A DNA stretch of 64,000 nucleotides from Vitellaria paradoxa (GCA_019916065.1 CM034239.1:31520419-31584418), one strand, 5' to 3'. Shown: positions 10,292 to 23,300, numbered from the stretch's first letter. Numbers and translations: made by a program. The notes: generated by a model not told the origin, from the sequence alone.

Positions 10292-11169
10292 GACAGTGGG
10301 CAAAAATAACTGGGACAAATGAAATGTGTATGATAGGAAAATTAAGCCACTAGTGACAAACTTTAGATATTTAGGCCTTTCTACAAACCCTAGGGGATTC
10401 GGAAGCCTACAGTTCTTCCTGTAAAAATAGACACTACAAACTAGGAACCAAAATATAAAAGAGATGCAAAGAGAATAAAAGAAAAGAAAATGAATCTTAC
10501 CAATTCAAGAGGAGACGTGAATCTAATAAGGAGAAATAGCTTCGATTGTAGTTGTAACAATGGAGTAACAGAGATGATTTTGCATAAAGGGAAACTGGAG
10601 GATCTCCCCTACTCTTTATATCATTTTTTTCTTAAAATCAATGGCTAAGATTTAGGTTGGAAAAAATTGATCCAATGGCTTGAAAGTGGCATGCTGACAA
10701 CTCTGATGTCACAGCTAATACATACTTGATGCGTGGCTAGAAGGTGAAGGGGCAACACCCTTTTAAAGTACGCATGTGCGTTTGTACGCATGCCATGCAG
10801 TAAATGCGTGCATATTCCTAATGACAAGACGATTATTAGATTTCCATCAGTCAGTTTGGGTGATTGAAGGAATTAGGGGCAGTTGATAGGGTGACTTTCG
10901 ATCAATGAGACGAGTATGAGATTTCTCTCGGTTCGCTTGGGTGACTGGGAGAATAAGGGGCATCTGATAGAGTGCACTTGATCGAGTAGGTTTACTTGAA
11001 TGATCATTTACGACCCGAATCGACAAGGCAATTTGGAGCTCGATTGGGCCCATACGACCATTCTGCTAAGGACAAGATAGCTTACGTTACAGTCACGTAT
11101 ATAACCATTCTCTGACATATTCCACAATATGCACCTATGGAAGTGCTGCCTGTTGTTTAACAGTTTTGA
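10292..11169. other. 5' flank of the Transposase_28-like pseudogene
   Basis: A TATA-like box lies on the minus strand at 10614-10620, about 320 bp before the pseudogene ATG. Between 10854 and 10990 an imperfect direct duplication of about 50 bp occurs twice (the GGGTGATTG...ATAGGGTGACTT and GGGTGACTG...ATAGAGTGCACTT phrases), 85 bp apart. No coding region is supported. Confidence 0.5.
10614..10620 (-). promoter_or_regulatory. TATA-like box of the Transposase_28-like pseudogene
   Basis: The minus strand reads TATAAAG upstream of the ATG at 10291, with a purine-rich putative leader between them. This is a match by eye only. Confidence 0.35.
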
Positions 11170-11648
11170 TAACTAATTGAAAAGTATCAACACTTTCAAA
11201 TGACATTAAATAAATTTGCTAGTAGTACTTTAAAATGCCATTATAGAAACTTTACTATTTTAATAGTATTTTTATATGATCCTTAAATGGTACTTTAAGT
11301 GTCATAATTAAGTATTTTTGTGGTACTAATAAATGCCATTACAATTTAATTATTATTTAAACATTTTTATTTTTGTTTTTTTTATGTTGTTTAATTTTTT
11401 AGAACTATTTTTTTTTATATTTAATACCTAATATATTTGAAATAAGTAAATTTTATAACTATCTCTTTTAGAAATTCATGAGTTCATTCACATCATTTAA
11501 AATAATATGTCACAACTTAGTAATTCTATATGCAAAAAAAAAAAAAAGGAAGGGAGTTGTATTGTTTTATCGATGTGGGACACAAAAAGATAAACCTTGT
11601 GAATGGAAAAAAAAAAGAAAAAGATAAGAGAATAGGATAGAATGAAGG

Positions 11649-13856
11649 TGTCACAGCCCTAACTTATTTGTCCGAGACAGATGACATGGGAATATAGGAA
11701 CTAATTAAAATAAACAAAAACTTGTTCCAAAGTTAAGTCATAATATAATAATAATTAGAGCATCTAACATCTTCCTCATTCCTATATAAAAATAATAAGA
11801 ATAATATCATAATAGTAAAAGCTAACATCACACCCTGGTGACACGATCCAAGGTTTACGCAGCCATAATAACATAATCATATACAATCTTAAATGTAAAT
11901 AACTCTGGGACCCATACCATAGTCGCATAAATATGAGTGTAATAATTTAAAGAATAAGATAAAATCTAGAACTAAGTTAGATCCATTAGTCTCAATTCAG
12001 CTTCGAATAGCTACTCTCTGACCTCACTAGATCACCTGAAATATAGATGGGATAAGCAAACTTGCCTAGTAGGTAGGACTTGCTAGTGTGCACGAGCGAA
12101 CAGTAATCAAACATAAAATATAACTCACAACAATCTTAACAAAAATATAATATAACAGTGCAAGTGTAATGAAATGCAATGGCTAATGCATTCTCTAATC
12201 TCTATCTATCCCCAGCCTTATCCTGGAATGGGTGACGCTTAGCAAAGCATGTGAGGTCACCAATTACATCGTTTAAAGCTCACGGCCGATGACAATCTCA
12301 ATATATATAATCACAGGTGGAGAACCATGTTACACCTCTACTAGTGTAAGACTTAAGGGAGCCGTGTTATACCCCCACTGGTCTAAGACTTAGAGGAACT
12401 GTGTTACATCCCCTGACCTTTCTGCTAAGGAGCCATGTTACACCCTTATTCAGGCATCTGCTTAGTTGAAGTAGGATTCGACTGTAGTCTAGAGAAAATC
12501 TCATAATTATATTTTATAATTATCATCACAACTCCAAATGATTAAACTCTAATCATATATATCGACTGATGATCATTCGATATTTTTAAAATCTTATTTT
12601 ATCATTTTTCTCAAAATCATAGATCTTGTCAATATACATGACCTATGCTTTGGCATGTTAATAATATTCATATGGCACTCTCGGCCAACAATAACCACAG
12701 TATACATCCATATGATACCACCCCAGTCCCCATGCAGATCATATGCTCAAGCATGTGTAATTAACATTAATATCTCAACATTAAAATAATAACATGCTAT
12801 CCTTAAGCACAAATTTAACATCATCATATAAATTTCATAACTTATATCTCAATATTGAATGAAACGTGTTATATTTAAACCTTAATTAAATCTTATATAA
12901 TTCACATAATTTTTATTTTAACATGTTCTACGCACACACATATATAAATCTAAGAAAAATAAGGTCAAAATAGCTCAAACAGAAAAATCCAAAAGGGGTC
13001 GCAGCTTGCCCACACGGAGCGTGCGGCTTCAGGATGACTTTGTACCCTGCCTGATGGGTGCGTGCAACTTCGGCCCTTCATCCAGACCCTAGTTTTGGTC
13101 TGTAACTCATCTTCTCGGTCATCCTTAGCCAATATGTAGCCTTCCTTAGCCTCAAACTCAACAATGAATCATTTATAAACCTCCAAACATCTCAATAACA
13201 CGATTTATGACATCAATTTCAATAATATTTCAAATAAATGCAAAATCTCAACATACATATGCATATATACTCTCATTCATATATACATGTATATATCAAC
13301 TCAAATCCTTAGATATTCATCCAAATCAAACTTCGAATGTATCAAAGTTCTCTTAACAATATCTAGAACACAAATATAAGTTACACCCACCTCGAATCCG
13401 AAGAGAAAAGAAGCAATGAGAAGATTTGAGTTTAGACTCCCAAACTTTTGGTGTCGATTTCTCCCACCTCGAGCGAAACCATAGAAAACAAACACCATCA
13501 CGAAGTGTATGACGTCGAATACTATCCCGATCCGTCGATTTTCCTTCCTGGAGCACATTTTCTCCCTCTACCCTCCCTCTTCTCTCTCTCTTTCTCTCTC
13601 GTTTCTAGAAGTAGCCAAGAGAAAAGAAAAGGAAGAAGAAAGAAAAAAAAAAAAAAAAACAACGGAAGGAAAGAGAAAAGAATGGTTGGGCCCTTAACCC
13701 AGTTGTCCAACCCAATATGACGTTGGGCTAAACTCGACTTAGAAAAAGTAAAATAAATACAACTAAACAAACACAACCTCGATTTAAATATTTTATTAGT
13801 AAAAAATAACACATAAATAGATATTAGATGCTGCAGAAAGAGCAGAGGGTGCTACA
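11649..13856 (-). repeat. Lone gypsy LTR, same family as the LTRs at 54558 and 59478
   Basis: 2208 bp. It starts TGTCACAGCCCTAACTT and ends GCTACA, so on the minus strand it is a TG...CA LTR. Its body matches the other two LTRs in order: the GGATGGCATGGGAATGT-like start, GTTACACC minisatellite phrases, the TCGATTTCTCCCACCTC segment and the CT-rich tract. The last 60 bp differ. No internal region adjoins it, so it is a solo LTR. The 5-bp flanks (GAAGG, ATTGC) do not match, so no TSD can be claimed. Confidence 0.75.
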
Positions 13857-14385
13857 ATTGCTAAAAATAGTAGCATTCTCTAATGAAATGTTGTTAAATA
13901 ACTAGATTTTATTTAGAATTTAATGACATTTTTTTAAAAGTGTCATAATGGTTGTTGAGTGGCATTTTTTATTAAAGTGTCATTAAACCATTATATTCTA
14001 TTTGTTATTTAATGGTATTTTTTAAAAATGCCATGGCTAACTGGTAAAGGATGACATTCTTTCATAAAGTGTCATGAAATCATAGCAATTTACTTGCGAT
14101 TCAATGTTCATAAAAATGCCACAACTATTGAAAAATAGTGGCTTTTTTTTTAAATAAAGTGTCATTAAATTATTACAATTTATTTGTTATTTAATGACAT
14201 TGCTTAAAAAATGCCATAATTAATAGGTGAATGGTGACATTATTGTATAAAATGTCATTAAATCACTCCAATTTACATGTTTTAATAACATTTTTTTTTT
14301 AAAATACCATAAGTATATAATACCATGTCATTTATTCAAAAAATGTCATTAAATTAGTGTCGGTAGATCTAAATTTTGTTATAGT

Positions 14386-14650
14386 AACCCTTGGGCTTAG
14401 CTCAACGGGTGACCTCCTGATTGTGGGGGGTCGAGGCAACAACCTGCAAGGGTTCGAGTCTCCGCTGGTGAAATCCAGTCTTGTTGAGTTATTCCAAGGG
14501 CCACCCACCACACGCGCAAGCATGTGACTTAACCAGTTCGGCAGGCTTGTGGGGTGTTCGTCGGCCCCCCGATTTACCGGTCGGCTACACGGTCCGTTGA
14601 GGGTTGTAATAAAGCGGCCGAGTTCCGGGTCACCAAAAAAAAAAAAAAAT
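14386..14650 (+). mobile_element. tRNA-derived SINE with poly(A) tail
   Basis: The head carries a Pol III A box (TTAGCTCAACGGG) and a B box (GGGTTCGAGTCTCC). The body is about 200 bp and ends in A14. Target duplications AAATTTTGTTATAGT (14371-14385) and AAATTTGTTATAGT (14651-14664) flank it and differ by one T. It landed in the terminal bases of the CACTA-like remnant. Confidence 0.85.
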
Positions 14651-14668
14651 AAATTTGTTATAGTGAAA

Positions 14669-14670
<2 letters not shown>

Positions 14671-14704
<34 letters not shown>
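14671..14704. repeat. (AT)17 microsatellite
   Basis: An uninterrupted AT dinucleotide run. Confidence 0.95.
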
Positions 14705-14708
<4 letters not shown>

Positions 14709-15351
14709 GTAGTGAGTGGTTAATAAGCGCATTTAAGAAATACTAAAATATGTAAAAATTAAATGTACTTAATTAATAAAAGTTACTAAAATATGTTTTT
14801 ATAAAAATATTAGTTAACAGTAGTTATAGCAAATTAAAAGGTATTAATAGAAAAAAAAATTTTTACTAAATTGAAAATTTCATTAAATACCAAATGTTAT
14901 TAATATTTTATCTATACAATATTTTATCTATATAATAGTACAAATATCGCATGTAACTGCACTTAATTACCTTGCTATTCATAATTGGAATGGTTTAATT
15001 TTACGACTCAACACAAATAAGCAAATCAGATTGCACTATTACGCTACGCTTGGCATTGCTCTTTTATTAAAAGAATTATATATTATTATCATAGTCATTG
15101 GTTAATGGTGGGACAGTAATACTTTTTCTAATATATATATATATATTTTTTGTTGGTAATTCTTTTTCTAATATATTAATATAATTGTGCGGATTAAGAA
15201 CCAATTTTGTTTGACAGGTGGTCTTACTGATGCGTGGAGATATTGTTTATTTATTATTGCCAAAGAGTTTGCTTGGCAACATTAGGAATAACTCTTCGAC
15301 GTTGAAGTTCCAGATGATGATATAGGGGCAGCGCGGACCAACTCCTTACTC
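14705..15351. other. AT-rich intergenic DNA
   Basis: Nothing recognisable beyond short AT runs (for example 15132-15148). Confidence 0.6.
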
Positions 15352-16075
15352 CAGGGCCGTGTCTATAAATTTATAGGTATTAGATGAAATTTTTAGAGAG
15401 GGTTGACCAACTTAATTAATATATGTCAGGTAAATTTTTAAATAAAATAAAAAATCATAATTAATATATTAAATATAAAATAATTATGACATATGTAGGT
15501 AAAGTTAAAAATAAGAAGTTCAAAAACTATCAACTAGATAGAATTTTAAATAAAATTAAAAAATAATAATTAATATATTAAATATGAGATAATCTCGGTG
15601 TTTGTTTAATAAATTTAAAAAAATAAAAAATAATAACTAATACATTAAATATAAGATAATTATGATATGTATAGACAAAGTAAAAATAGGAAATTTAAAA
15701 GTGTTGGTGTTTATTTGATAAATTTTAAATAAAATTAAAAAATAATAATTATTATATTAAATATGAAATAATTATGACATATATAAATAAAGTTAAAGTA
15801 AGAGGTTCAAAAGTGTTTTAGAACTTTAAATAAAATTAGAAAAAATATTAATACCTTAAATATGAGACAATTATAACACGTACTGATAGAGTTAAAATAA
15901 GAAGTTCAAAAATGTGATGATTGGAGAAAGAGTTAAAAAATTTCATAAATTTAGTAAATTTTGATTGGTATAAAATATAATTTAATATTTTTATTATTAA
16001 TAAAGTTTTAATTATTTGAGGCCTTTTCTTTTTTGTGAGACGTTAGGCAAGTGATTTAGAGTTGCCACGATAACT
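15352..16075. repeat. hAT-like remnant holding a ~100-bp tandem array
   Basis: From 15437 to about 15925 a unit beginning AAATAAAATTAAAAAATAAT and ending near AAGTTCAAAA recurs about five times (starts near 15437, 15546, 15617, 15727 and 15828). The edges (CAGGGCCGTGTCTATAAATT at 15352; GAGGCC...GACGTTAGGCAAG near 16019) recall decayed hAT-type elements. The array is clear; the hAT label is weak. Confidence 0.45.
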
Positions 16076-16440
16076 CCCATATTAAAAGCATAAAAAGGTA
16101 CCTTTGGTTTGTTATCGATACTCACTCAACTTATTTTAATCTACTTAACGTTCAAGATTTAAGTTTAGTAAATTAGAGAGGTAGGATAATAAATAAATAA
16201 TATATTCGTATGTCTGTAGGGCCGTCTACAAACACGACCATCTCCTAATCTCTGTGATAATGAATTAATTTTTTATTAAAATGATAAGAGCCACTGTGAA
16301 TCTGAAGTAAAATTATCTGTCAACCAGATGTCAAAATTTAAAAGGAAAAAAGTTCCAAGGTATGAAATTAATTACTCCGTTTTTTTTTTCTTATTTACTA
16401 ATTTATTTATCCTTACTCTTACAAAACTTAAACCAGGCCA
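16076..16440. other. Distal upstream region of CNGC4
   Basis: AT-rich sequence with no feature that can be supported. An open frame in phase with CNGC4 starts at 16362 but is probably untranslated. Confidence 0.5.
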
Positions 16441-16722
16441 GCAATAGCACCGCTGCCTTCCACAGAATTTGTCATTGTTCAATGCGTGACGAGCGACAAA
16501 CCAAGCTGATCGCAAATTCAGGAGGGCAATCCGGTAATCTCACTCCAATTGTCTGCTACCTCGCTACACCTACACCCCCCTCCTCCCATCTCTCTCACCC
16601 CTACAATTATTTCCTTTTAGTTTTTGAGCGCACGTTCCAATCGGACCCTCACAGATCCCTTCATATATTCCCTTACCCAGAGAAACCCAAACCCACACTC
16701 TTGCCAACCCCTCCCTCCCTCC

Positions 16723-16754
<32 letters not shown>

Positions 16755-16793
16755 TATCTCGATCTCTATTTCTCTTCCTTCAGCACAGTAAAA
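16441..16793 (+). promoter_or_regulatory. Probable core promoter and 5' UTR of CNGC4
   Basis: A TATA-like CATATATT lies at 16662-16669. A CT-rich leader with CCCTCCCT and (CT)n runs into (AT)n follows at 16706-16754, and the ATG is at 16794. CT-rich leaders just downstream of the TATA box are common in plant genes. No transcription start can be fixed from sequence alone. Confidence 0.45.
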
Positions 16794-17339
16794 ATGGCAA
16801 GCGAGCAAGAAATTTCGCGTCCTTATCATGACAGCGAAGACGACGTCGAAGACGACGAAGACGAAGAACAAGAAGTAGCAGAAGAGGAAGAGCAAGAGCG
16901 AGAGAGGTCGAATGGCTGGAAAAACATGGTCGGAAAGTGCGGCGGTCCACGTGGAGGATGGTCAGTGGGCAAGGTTCTGGACGGGCGAGCCACTTGGATC
17001 CAAGAGTGGAACCGGGTTTTCCTCCTGGTCTGTGCCACCGGCCTCTTCGTCGACCCTCTCTTCTTCTACGCCATCTCCATCAGCGACCTCTGTATGTGCC
17101 TCTTCGTCGACGGCTGGTTCGCCATCACTGTCACCGTCCTCCGCTGCATGACCGACGCCTTGCATGTCTGGAACATGTGGCTCCAGCTCAAAATCAACAA
17201 GCACTCCTACGCCGTCAGCGGCGACGAGATGAGCCGCCACCGCCTCCACGCCAGCAGCTCTCGGAGGGTGGCCCTCAGATACTTGAAGGCTAAGAAGGGT
17301 TTCTTCTTCGATCTTTTCGTCATACTCCCTCTTCCTCAG
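16794..17339 (+). CDS. CNGC4: CNGC4 exon 1 (residues 1-182)
   Basis: It codes for the Asp/Glu-rich cytosolic N terminus, S1 (FLLVCATGLFVDPLFFYAI, from 76), S2 (from about 101) and the S3 stretch FFFDLFVILPLPQ. It ends in phase 0 at CAG|GTGAGA. The GC content is clearly above that of the introns. Confidence 0.93.
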
Positions 17340-20300
17340 GTGAGAATTTCGAATTTCCTTTTTTATTCGCGCGATATTTGTTATCCCTCTTTTGAACTCA
17401 ATTTTCATTCTGCGGTCTCAAGATGTATTTGGTTACTAATTGTATTTTTTTACACGTAAATGAGGTATTTAATACGACGAAAAATAATAAAAAATAACAA
17501 AAAATTGTAATTTGAATAAATTTTTAGCGTCTAATGCATAGCTATTAAATAGTATTTTTCAGAGATAAATAATGAAACTTTTTAACTTTTGCATCAATGT
17601 TTGGAAAAAAAATTATGTGAATAGTTTTATTTAGTCTGTCAGAATGATTTTATATCAGAATTTATTAAAAATTTTTAAAATTTATAGAAAAATTATTAGA
17701 ATTTGTAAAATATTACTTAGAGTTTGTGAAAATTTTTTTTTTTTAGTTTGTAAAGTTTATTGATGTTTGTAAAAAATTATTGGAATACCTAGATATATAT
17801 AAATTTATATTTATTTCATGAAATGTGAGGAGCGCAATATGTTTTAGAGAGTTTTGGAGATTTTTAAAAAATTTTAAAATTTTTTAATAATTTTCTTCGT
17901 ATCAAACAAGTATAAAATATAAAATAACAAAAAATCATTTTGAATATTTTTAATCTAAAAAAAAATTCCAAATACACAAAAAGAAAAATATCAAAACAAA
18001 TATGTTTTCTTTTAAGATTTTAAAAATATAAAACACATAAAATAAAAAATAAAAATAAAAATAAGAATAAAAAATAAAAAAATAAATTAAATGCCACTTT
18101 ATTTATTATAATATTAGTTGATGATTCACGCACGTCATTATATACATGTATCGTTTCGAAATTTTGTCAGGAAGTATGTGGGTTGAGGTGAATGAAAGTT
18201 CTGGTTAAGGTTGGTTTGTACGCTAGTGTTCCGGGAGAGGACAAATGCAGTCATCAGTTGTTTATCGTGTCTGTTTGCCTGCGTGTACAGTTCAGCATTA
18301 CCATGTGAGGGCATAATGGGTGATTTTCATCCACTATATGTATGTGGATTAAATTGGTTTTGAAATTGGACGCACCTCCATCATATGTATATATATATAT
18401 ATGTATGTATATTTCTACAACAGATAATAGTTATAACCATCATTAATTGGTTTAATTTAATTTTCTTTAATTTAATTCATTCATTTGTTACTCAAAATTG
18501 ATTACCCATCCATTATAGCTTTAAGAATCATTCTATTTTTTTATTTTGCTCCTTCGGGGGTGGTTGCGCGGGAGTTCAGGGGCGCCTAAGGGCCTAGACT
18601 GCATGCGGTCCAAGGTTCGACTCTCCTTCGGGAGGGTGGGTTACCACTTTGGCAGGCTTCTAACAGTTCCTTTCGATCGAGTCGGTCAGTCAGGACTTAT
18701 CTAGACTGGTTTACTACCTCGTGGGTCATTACCGGCTTGGTCCACGGGGCGGGTTTTACTCAGTGTGCACCTTCAGGTAGCGGCTGCGAGTTTCTTCCCG
18801 ACCCACAGAAGAATCATTCTATTTTTGTCCTGTGAGGGGTAGTTGAGTTGGTTCGGATGGTGGACTGAAGGGGGCTTGAGACTAATAGGTCCCGGGTTCA
18901 ACTCCTCTCAAGGGGCAGTCCTTCATCTAATTATGGAGAGCCATCTAACAGCCTTCTTAGCTGAGTCGGTCAGCCAGAGTTTGCCTAAACTGGTTTACTT
19001 CCTCGTGGTTCTTTACCGGGTAAGGTCACGGGACGGGTTTCACCCAGTGCGCACTTATAGGTAGTAGTTGCGGGCATCTTCCCGACCTCAGAAGAATCAT
19101 TCTATTCTTACACGATCTATTAATTAAGCTTGCCTTTATGTTTAAATAATTTCATGGGTTCAACATGAATTTAAATAATTTAATGTAAGGGTTTTACTAG
19201 TGATTTGAAATTATCACCCAAAAAGGATAGTTATTGGAAATTTTTTTATAATAGTTACTTCATTATTTTCTAAGTTGTGTCGTCGCTATTTTGGTAATAA
19301 TAATTAATATTTATTAAAAAATTTACATATATTTTATATAGATTAACTCTATATTTATATTTTAATTTAATTTATTATCAAATATATTCGAATTGAAATC
19401 CCTAATTATTTAAGTAGAGAGAATTCTTTAATAACAATAATTGTTTAATTGACCAATAATTTATGTGGGTGTAAATTTGGTCGTATGTATTTTGTATTAT
19501 TAATACAATTCAACACTGTTTATCTAGATTATATTAGGAGTCTTAAATATTTTTAAAAAACTTTTAAAAAATTTTTAATTTATTTTAATTAAATTTCATC
19601 ATATGTCATTTTTATACCGTTTTAACACTAATTTTTATTTTTTATAAAAATTTTTAAAATTCCAAACCTCTCCTAAAAATTGATTTAGGTTGATTTTATA
19701 ACATCAACATCTTCCTACGAAACAAAATAATTTAATCTATGATTGATTGATGGACAAGTTCTAATCCGGGCCTGGCCGATTGACATCTTATTTTCTCCTT
19801 GGAAGGAAATGATATTTCATCAATATTTTTAATAAAAATTATAAATAAGAATAATATCATAACAATATAAGAGTTTTTGGATGGTAAAATAAAAATTAAA
19901 AATATTAGTTTAAAAATGACGAAATTTAGTAAAAAAAAAAAATGATAATTTTTTTTTTTGTAATTTTTGATAAAATTTGATAAAACATATTTTTTAGAGT
20001 TGCCGTCATTAAAGTTGGGCCTCACAACTCACATTTGTCCTTATTTGTGTAAAGGTTGTAGAGTAAAAATTACACCATTTGTTCTAGAAGGTTACGTTTC
20101 CTTTCACCCGCTACTACTTTTTTTTTTTTTTTTTTCAATATATATATATATATATATATGTCTCCGCCACTATTATAGTGAATTATTTATTTTAAATAAT
20201 TCACCCACAAAATAGTAGACTCACAATATAATTTCCATGCTGGCACTACAAATAAGATACCCTAAGTAAATATGTAAGATTATAAACTCAAAAATATGTA

Positions 20301-23300
20301 GGGAATAACCTTTTTAATTATCATTTAATACAGATTAAACATCTATAGTTGGCAAATGTTATTTTTTAAATTTATTTATTTATTTATTTATTTTTGCATA
20401 ACTTTCATTTGTGCTGTTAAAATCAGGGAAAGAGGAAATTAAACTTTTACTGTCCTTGCAGTCACATTGGATGTGTTTGGAGTTATATAAAATTGTATAA
20501 AATTATAAAAATTAATATCTCGTATTTTGTGTAGTGAGTAAAGAATTTAAATTTTATTATCTCATAATTCGTGTTCGTAGAAATATGTGTTTGGTGTTGA
20601 ACCCGGGTGGTGACGAGGCTTTGTGTGAGGTTTTTACCACTCGGCCAAGAGCTGTCCTCTTATTTATTTATTTCTTTTTGCGTAACTTACATGTGTGCTG
20701 TTAAAATTAAGGAAAAAGGAAATTGAACTTTTACCCTCCTTGCAGTCACATTATTTATGCTATTGTTTTTTGAAAAATAATAAGAAAATAATAGATATCT
20801 ATTAAAAAAATAATTTTCCTTTTACTTCAATTTTCTCACCAAAAAATCCATATTCCGGGCATAGTATTAAGGATAAATTAGAAATTAAGCCAAAGTTGTT
20901 ACTAATAAGGCACATAGTTAGGTGTGTGATATGACATCCCAACTTAAGAAAAATCACACAAATCCACATTACGTGCAAATGTTTTGTACCTCTCTAGCTA
21001 AAGTATAACAAGAAATGCTAACAACGAGAATGTTGACAGGAAGGGAAAAAAAAAAAATGATTTGGGAGAAGTCACTTTGAAAATCACACTCATAATTACA
21101 CTGGAGAAAGAAATTATATACCTGTGTGAAAAATTAACTATTAATTTAATTCTTGCAATGGACTCTTATTTAAAACATTCACGTATAGTCATATACCCAA
21201 ATTGTTTGATAATAGGCTGTTTAGAATTACGAAAGTTAAGATAAAATATGATTTGATTTATTTTCTGGTACTTGAAGTGTAACTAGTAAATCACGAAAAA
21301 ATAGAGATGAATAGTGAAGAAGTTAATAAATCACGAAAATATAGAGATGAATAGTAAAAATCCGTTTTAACGAAAGAATTTATGACATTTTGTACAGAAA
21401 TTTTTAGAAGATTTGTAAAAATTTTATTAAAATTTGTATAAATTATAGAGTTTTGTATAGATTTATAAAAATTTAAGTAGTTTAAGATAGAAAAAATTAT
21501 TGAGATTTATAAAAATTTTAATATTTTTTAGAGTTCTTAACGCGGCGAATTTATATGCAAGCATGATTGTTTGAAAAGAGATTTCCCCATTCATAAATTG
21601 AAAATTAATCACTTTATTATAATTGCAACCAAAAAATAAAAAATAAAAATTCAGGGTTAATAAACTTAATATATAACGATATATACATACATATATTTGC
21701 AGGTGGTACTATGGGTAGCCATACCAGCTCTGTTGGAGAAGGGATTAACAACTACAGTGATGACAGTGCTCCTAATAATGTTTCTCTTCCAGTACCTCCC
21801 CAAGATTTACCACTCTGTTTGCCTCTTGCGTCGCATGCAGAACCTGTCTGGTTACATATTCGGCACGGTTTGGTGGGGGATTGCCCTTAACATGATTGCT
21901 TACTTTGTCGCGTCCCACGTAAGTATTTTACACATACATTATTTATATGTTTAGGAATAGAGGACTGCTATTAATTATTTGCGTAATCTCTCCGTCGTTA
22001 TTACATTTTTCAACGACATCTGTTTAATGGGATCCACACACTTTAATGATGTTCCCAACATTATTTTAAAGAATATTCTTAGGCTTAGGCTTAGGCTTAG
22101 GCTTAGCTTAGCTTGGGAAAAAAAATAGCTTACCAAATTAAAAATAAGCCAGTTGTTTTTGTGTTTGAGAAAGAAAAAAAGTGACTTTTTTTATGTGACT
22201 TTTTAATTTTGGTTAGTTTGACATTTTTACTCTTAAAAGTTTAAAAGAAAATTAAAATATAATGAGTAAATTTAATTATTTTACAAATAAGCAAATAAAC
22301 CAATTATTTATAAGTCAATTAGCTCTTACTATCCCAAACAATACTTTAATTCGTTTGAAAAGCCTAGTTGGTTTTTCTTTTTTTTGACTATTCAATTTTT
22401 TGCTTTTATTTGTTTTTTTGAGCAGATCAAATTTATTCTTTTAAATTTTAATTTTTTTAATCATAAAAGGTAAAATTGCTAAATTAATAAAAGTTTAAAA
22501 ATTTAACTACTAAGAATTTAAGTTTTTTTTTTTTCATACATAAAAATTAATTTTTTTTTTCAAACAAAGCCTTAATTTTGCATTGTTTATGAATGTGATT
22601 GCGCGCGCCTCTGCTTGTGTGTGAATTTTTGTAATCATTTTGATTCAAGAATGCTTTTGAGCTGAAAGTGACATAATATTGGTCGCGGCAAAATTTATGC
22701 GAACTGCTTTTTCGTAAAGGAGAGAGGAAAACATATATTTATTACTGTATTTGAAGTGATAAAAAATGAAATAAAATAAAATAAATTATAAATTTATATT
22801 TCGTACAATGAGATAAATAATGTGTTTGAAATGATAAAAAAATTAAATAAAATTAGATAATTTGAGATAATTTATACATTCGTAATTTATCAGTAAAATA
22901 AAAGATAAATAATTTTTGAAAATTTTAAGAAATTTTTAACGTTTTTTAGTGGATCAATGCTCTTTTGAATAATTTTTAAATTTCTTCAAAAATTTTTAAA
23001 AATTTATTTTATAATTTTTAACAAATCAAACACAATCATGTGATTATTCTTTAAAGTTAAAAAGTTCAAAATATTTGTCTCTAGCCATTATTATATATAT
23101 ATATATATTAATCAAACACTCTGAGCATTTTCTTTCTGCGTTATATTTGGTGCACAAAAAGGTCGACAAGACATGAAAAGAAGGGAAGGAAAAATTTGGC
23201 AAAATAGAAAGAAAAGGACAAAGGGGTGAAAACTACAATCACTTTTTTAACCATGATAACGTTTCGTAAAAAGTTCTCTCGTACAATTTGGCCACGTAAG

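Larger units (their letters stand above)
11170..14665. mobile_element. CACTA-like element remnant with TGACA/TGTCA subterminal repeats
   Basis: The flanks of the inserted LTR (11170-11350 and 13860-14370) are full of short inverted pairs such as AATGACATTT and AAAGTGTCAT, typical of CACTA subterminal repeats. The right edge, TTTGTTATAGTG ending at 14665, is CACTATAACAAA on the minus strand and is a plausible terminus. No left CACTA terminus and no transposase are seen. It is interrupted by a gypsy LTR (11649-13856) and a SINE (14386-14650). Confidence 0.5.
17340..21702 (+). other. CNGC4 intron 1 (4.36 kb)
   Basis: Phase-0 GT-AG intron. It holds a MITE-like copy (17480-17850), two adjacent SINEs (18541-19091), AT runs (18389-18410 and 20138-20159), a ~100-bp duplication around a tRNA-like scrap (20361-20757) and a second MITE-like stretch (21260-21560). 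The rest is AT-rich without coding potential. Confidence 0.85.

Noticed and set aside
13301..13812. Several open frames on both strands of the lone LTR
   Set aside because: The same region recurs in two other LTRs (56324-56637 and 61200-61460), so it is LTR sequence with CT-rich runs.
16826..17408. Minus-strand and alternative + frames over CNGC4 exon 1
   Set aside because: They are Ser/Glu-rich mirror images of the acidic coding sequence with no domain.
18541..19091. Functional tRNA genes
   Set aside because: The A and B boxes belong to SINE heads with degenerate tRNA regions, long non-tRNA bodies and target duplications.
22078..22104. Interstitial telomere sequence
   Set aside because: CTTAGG repeats are not the usual plant TTTAGGG motif and the run is under 30 bp.
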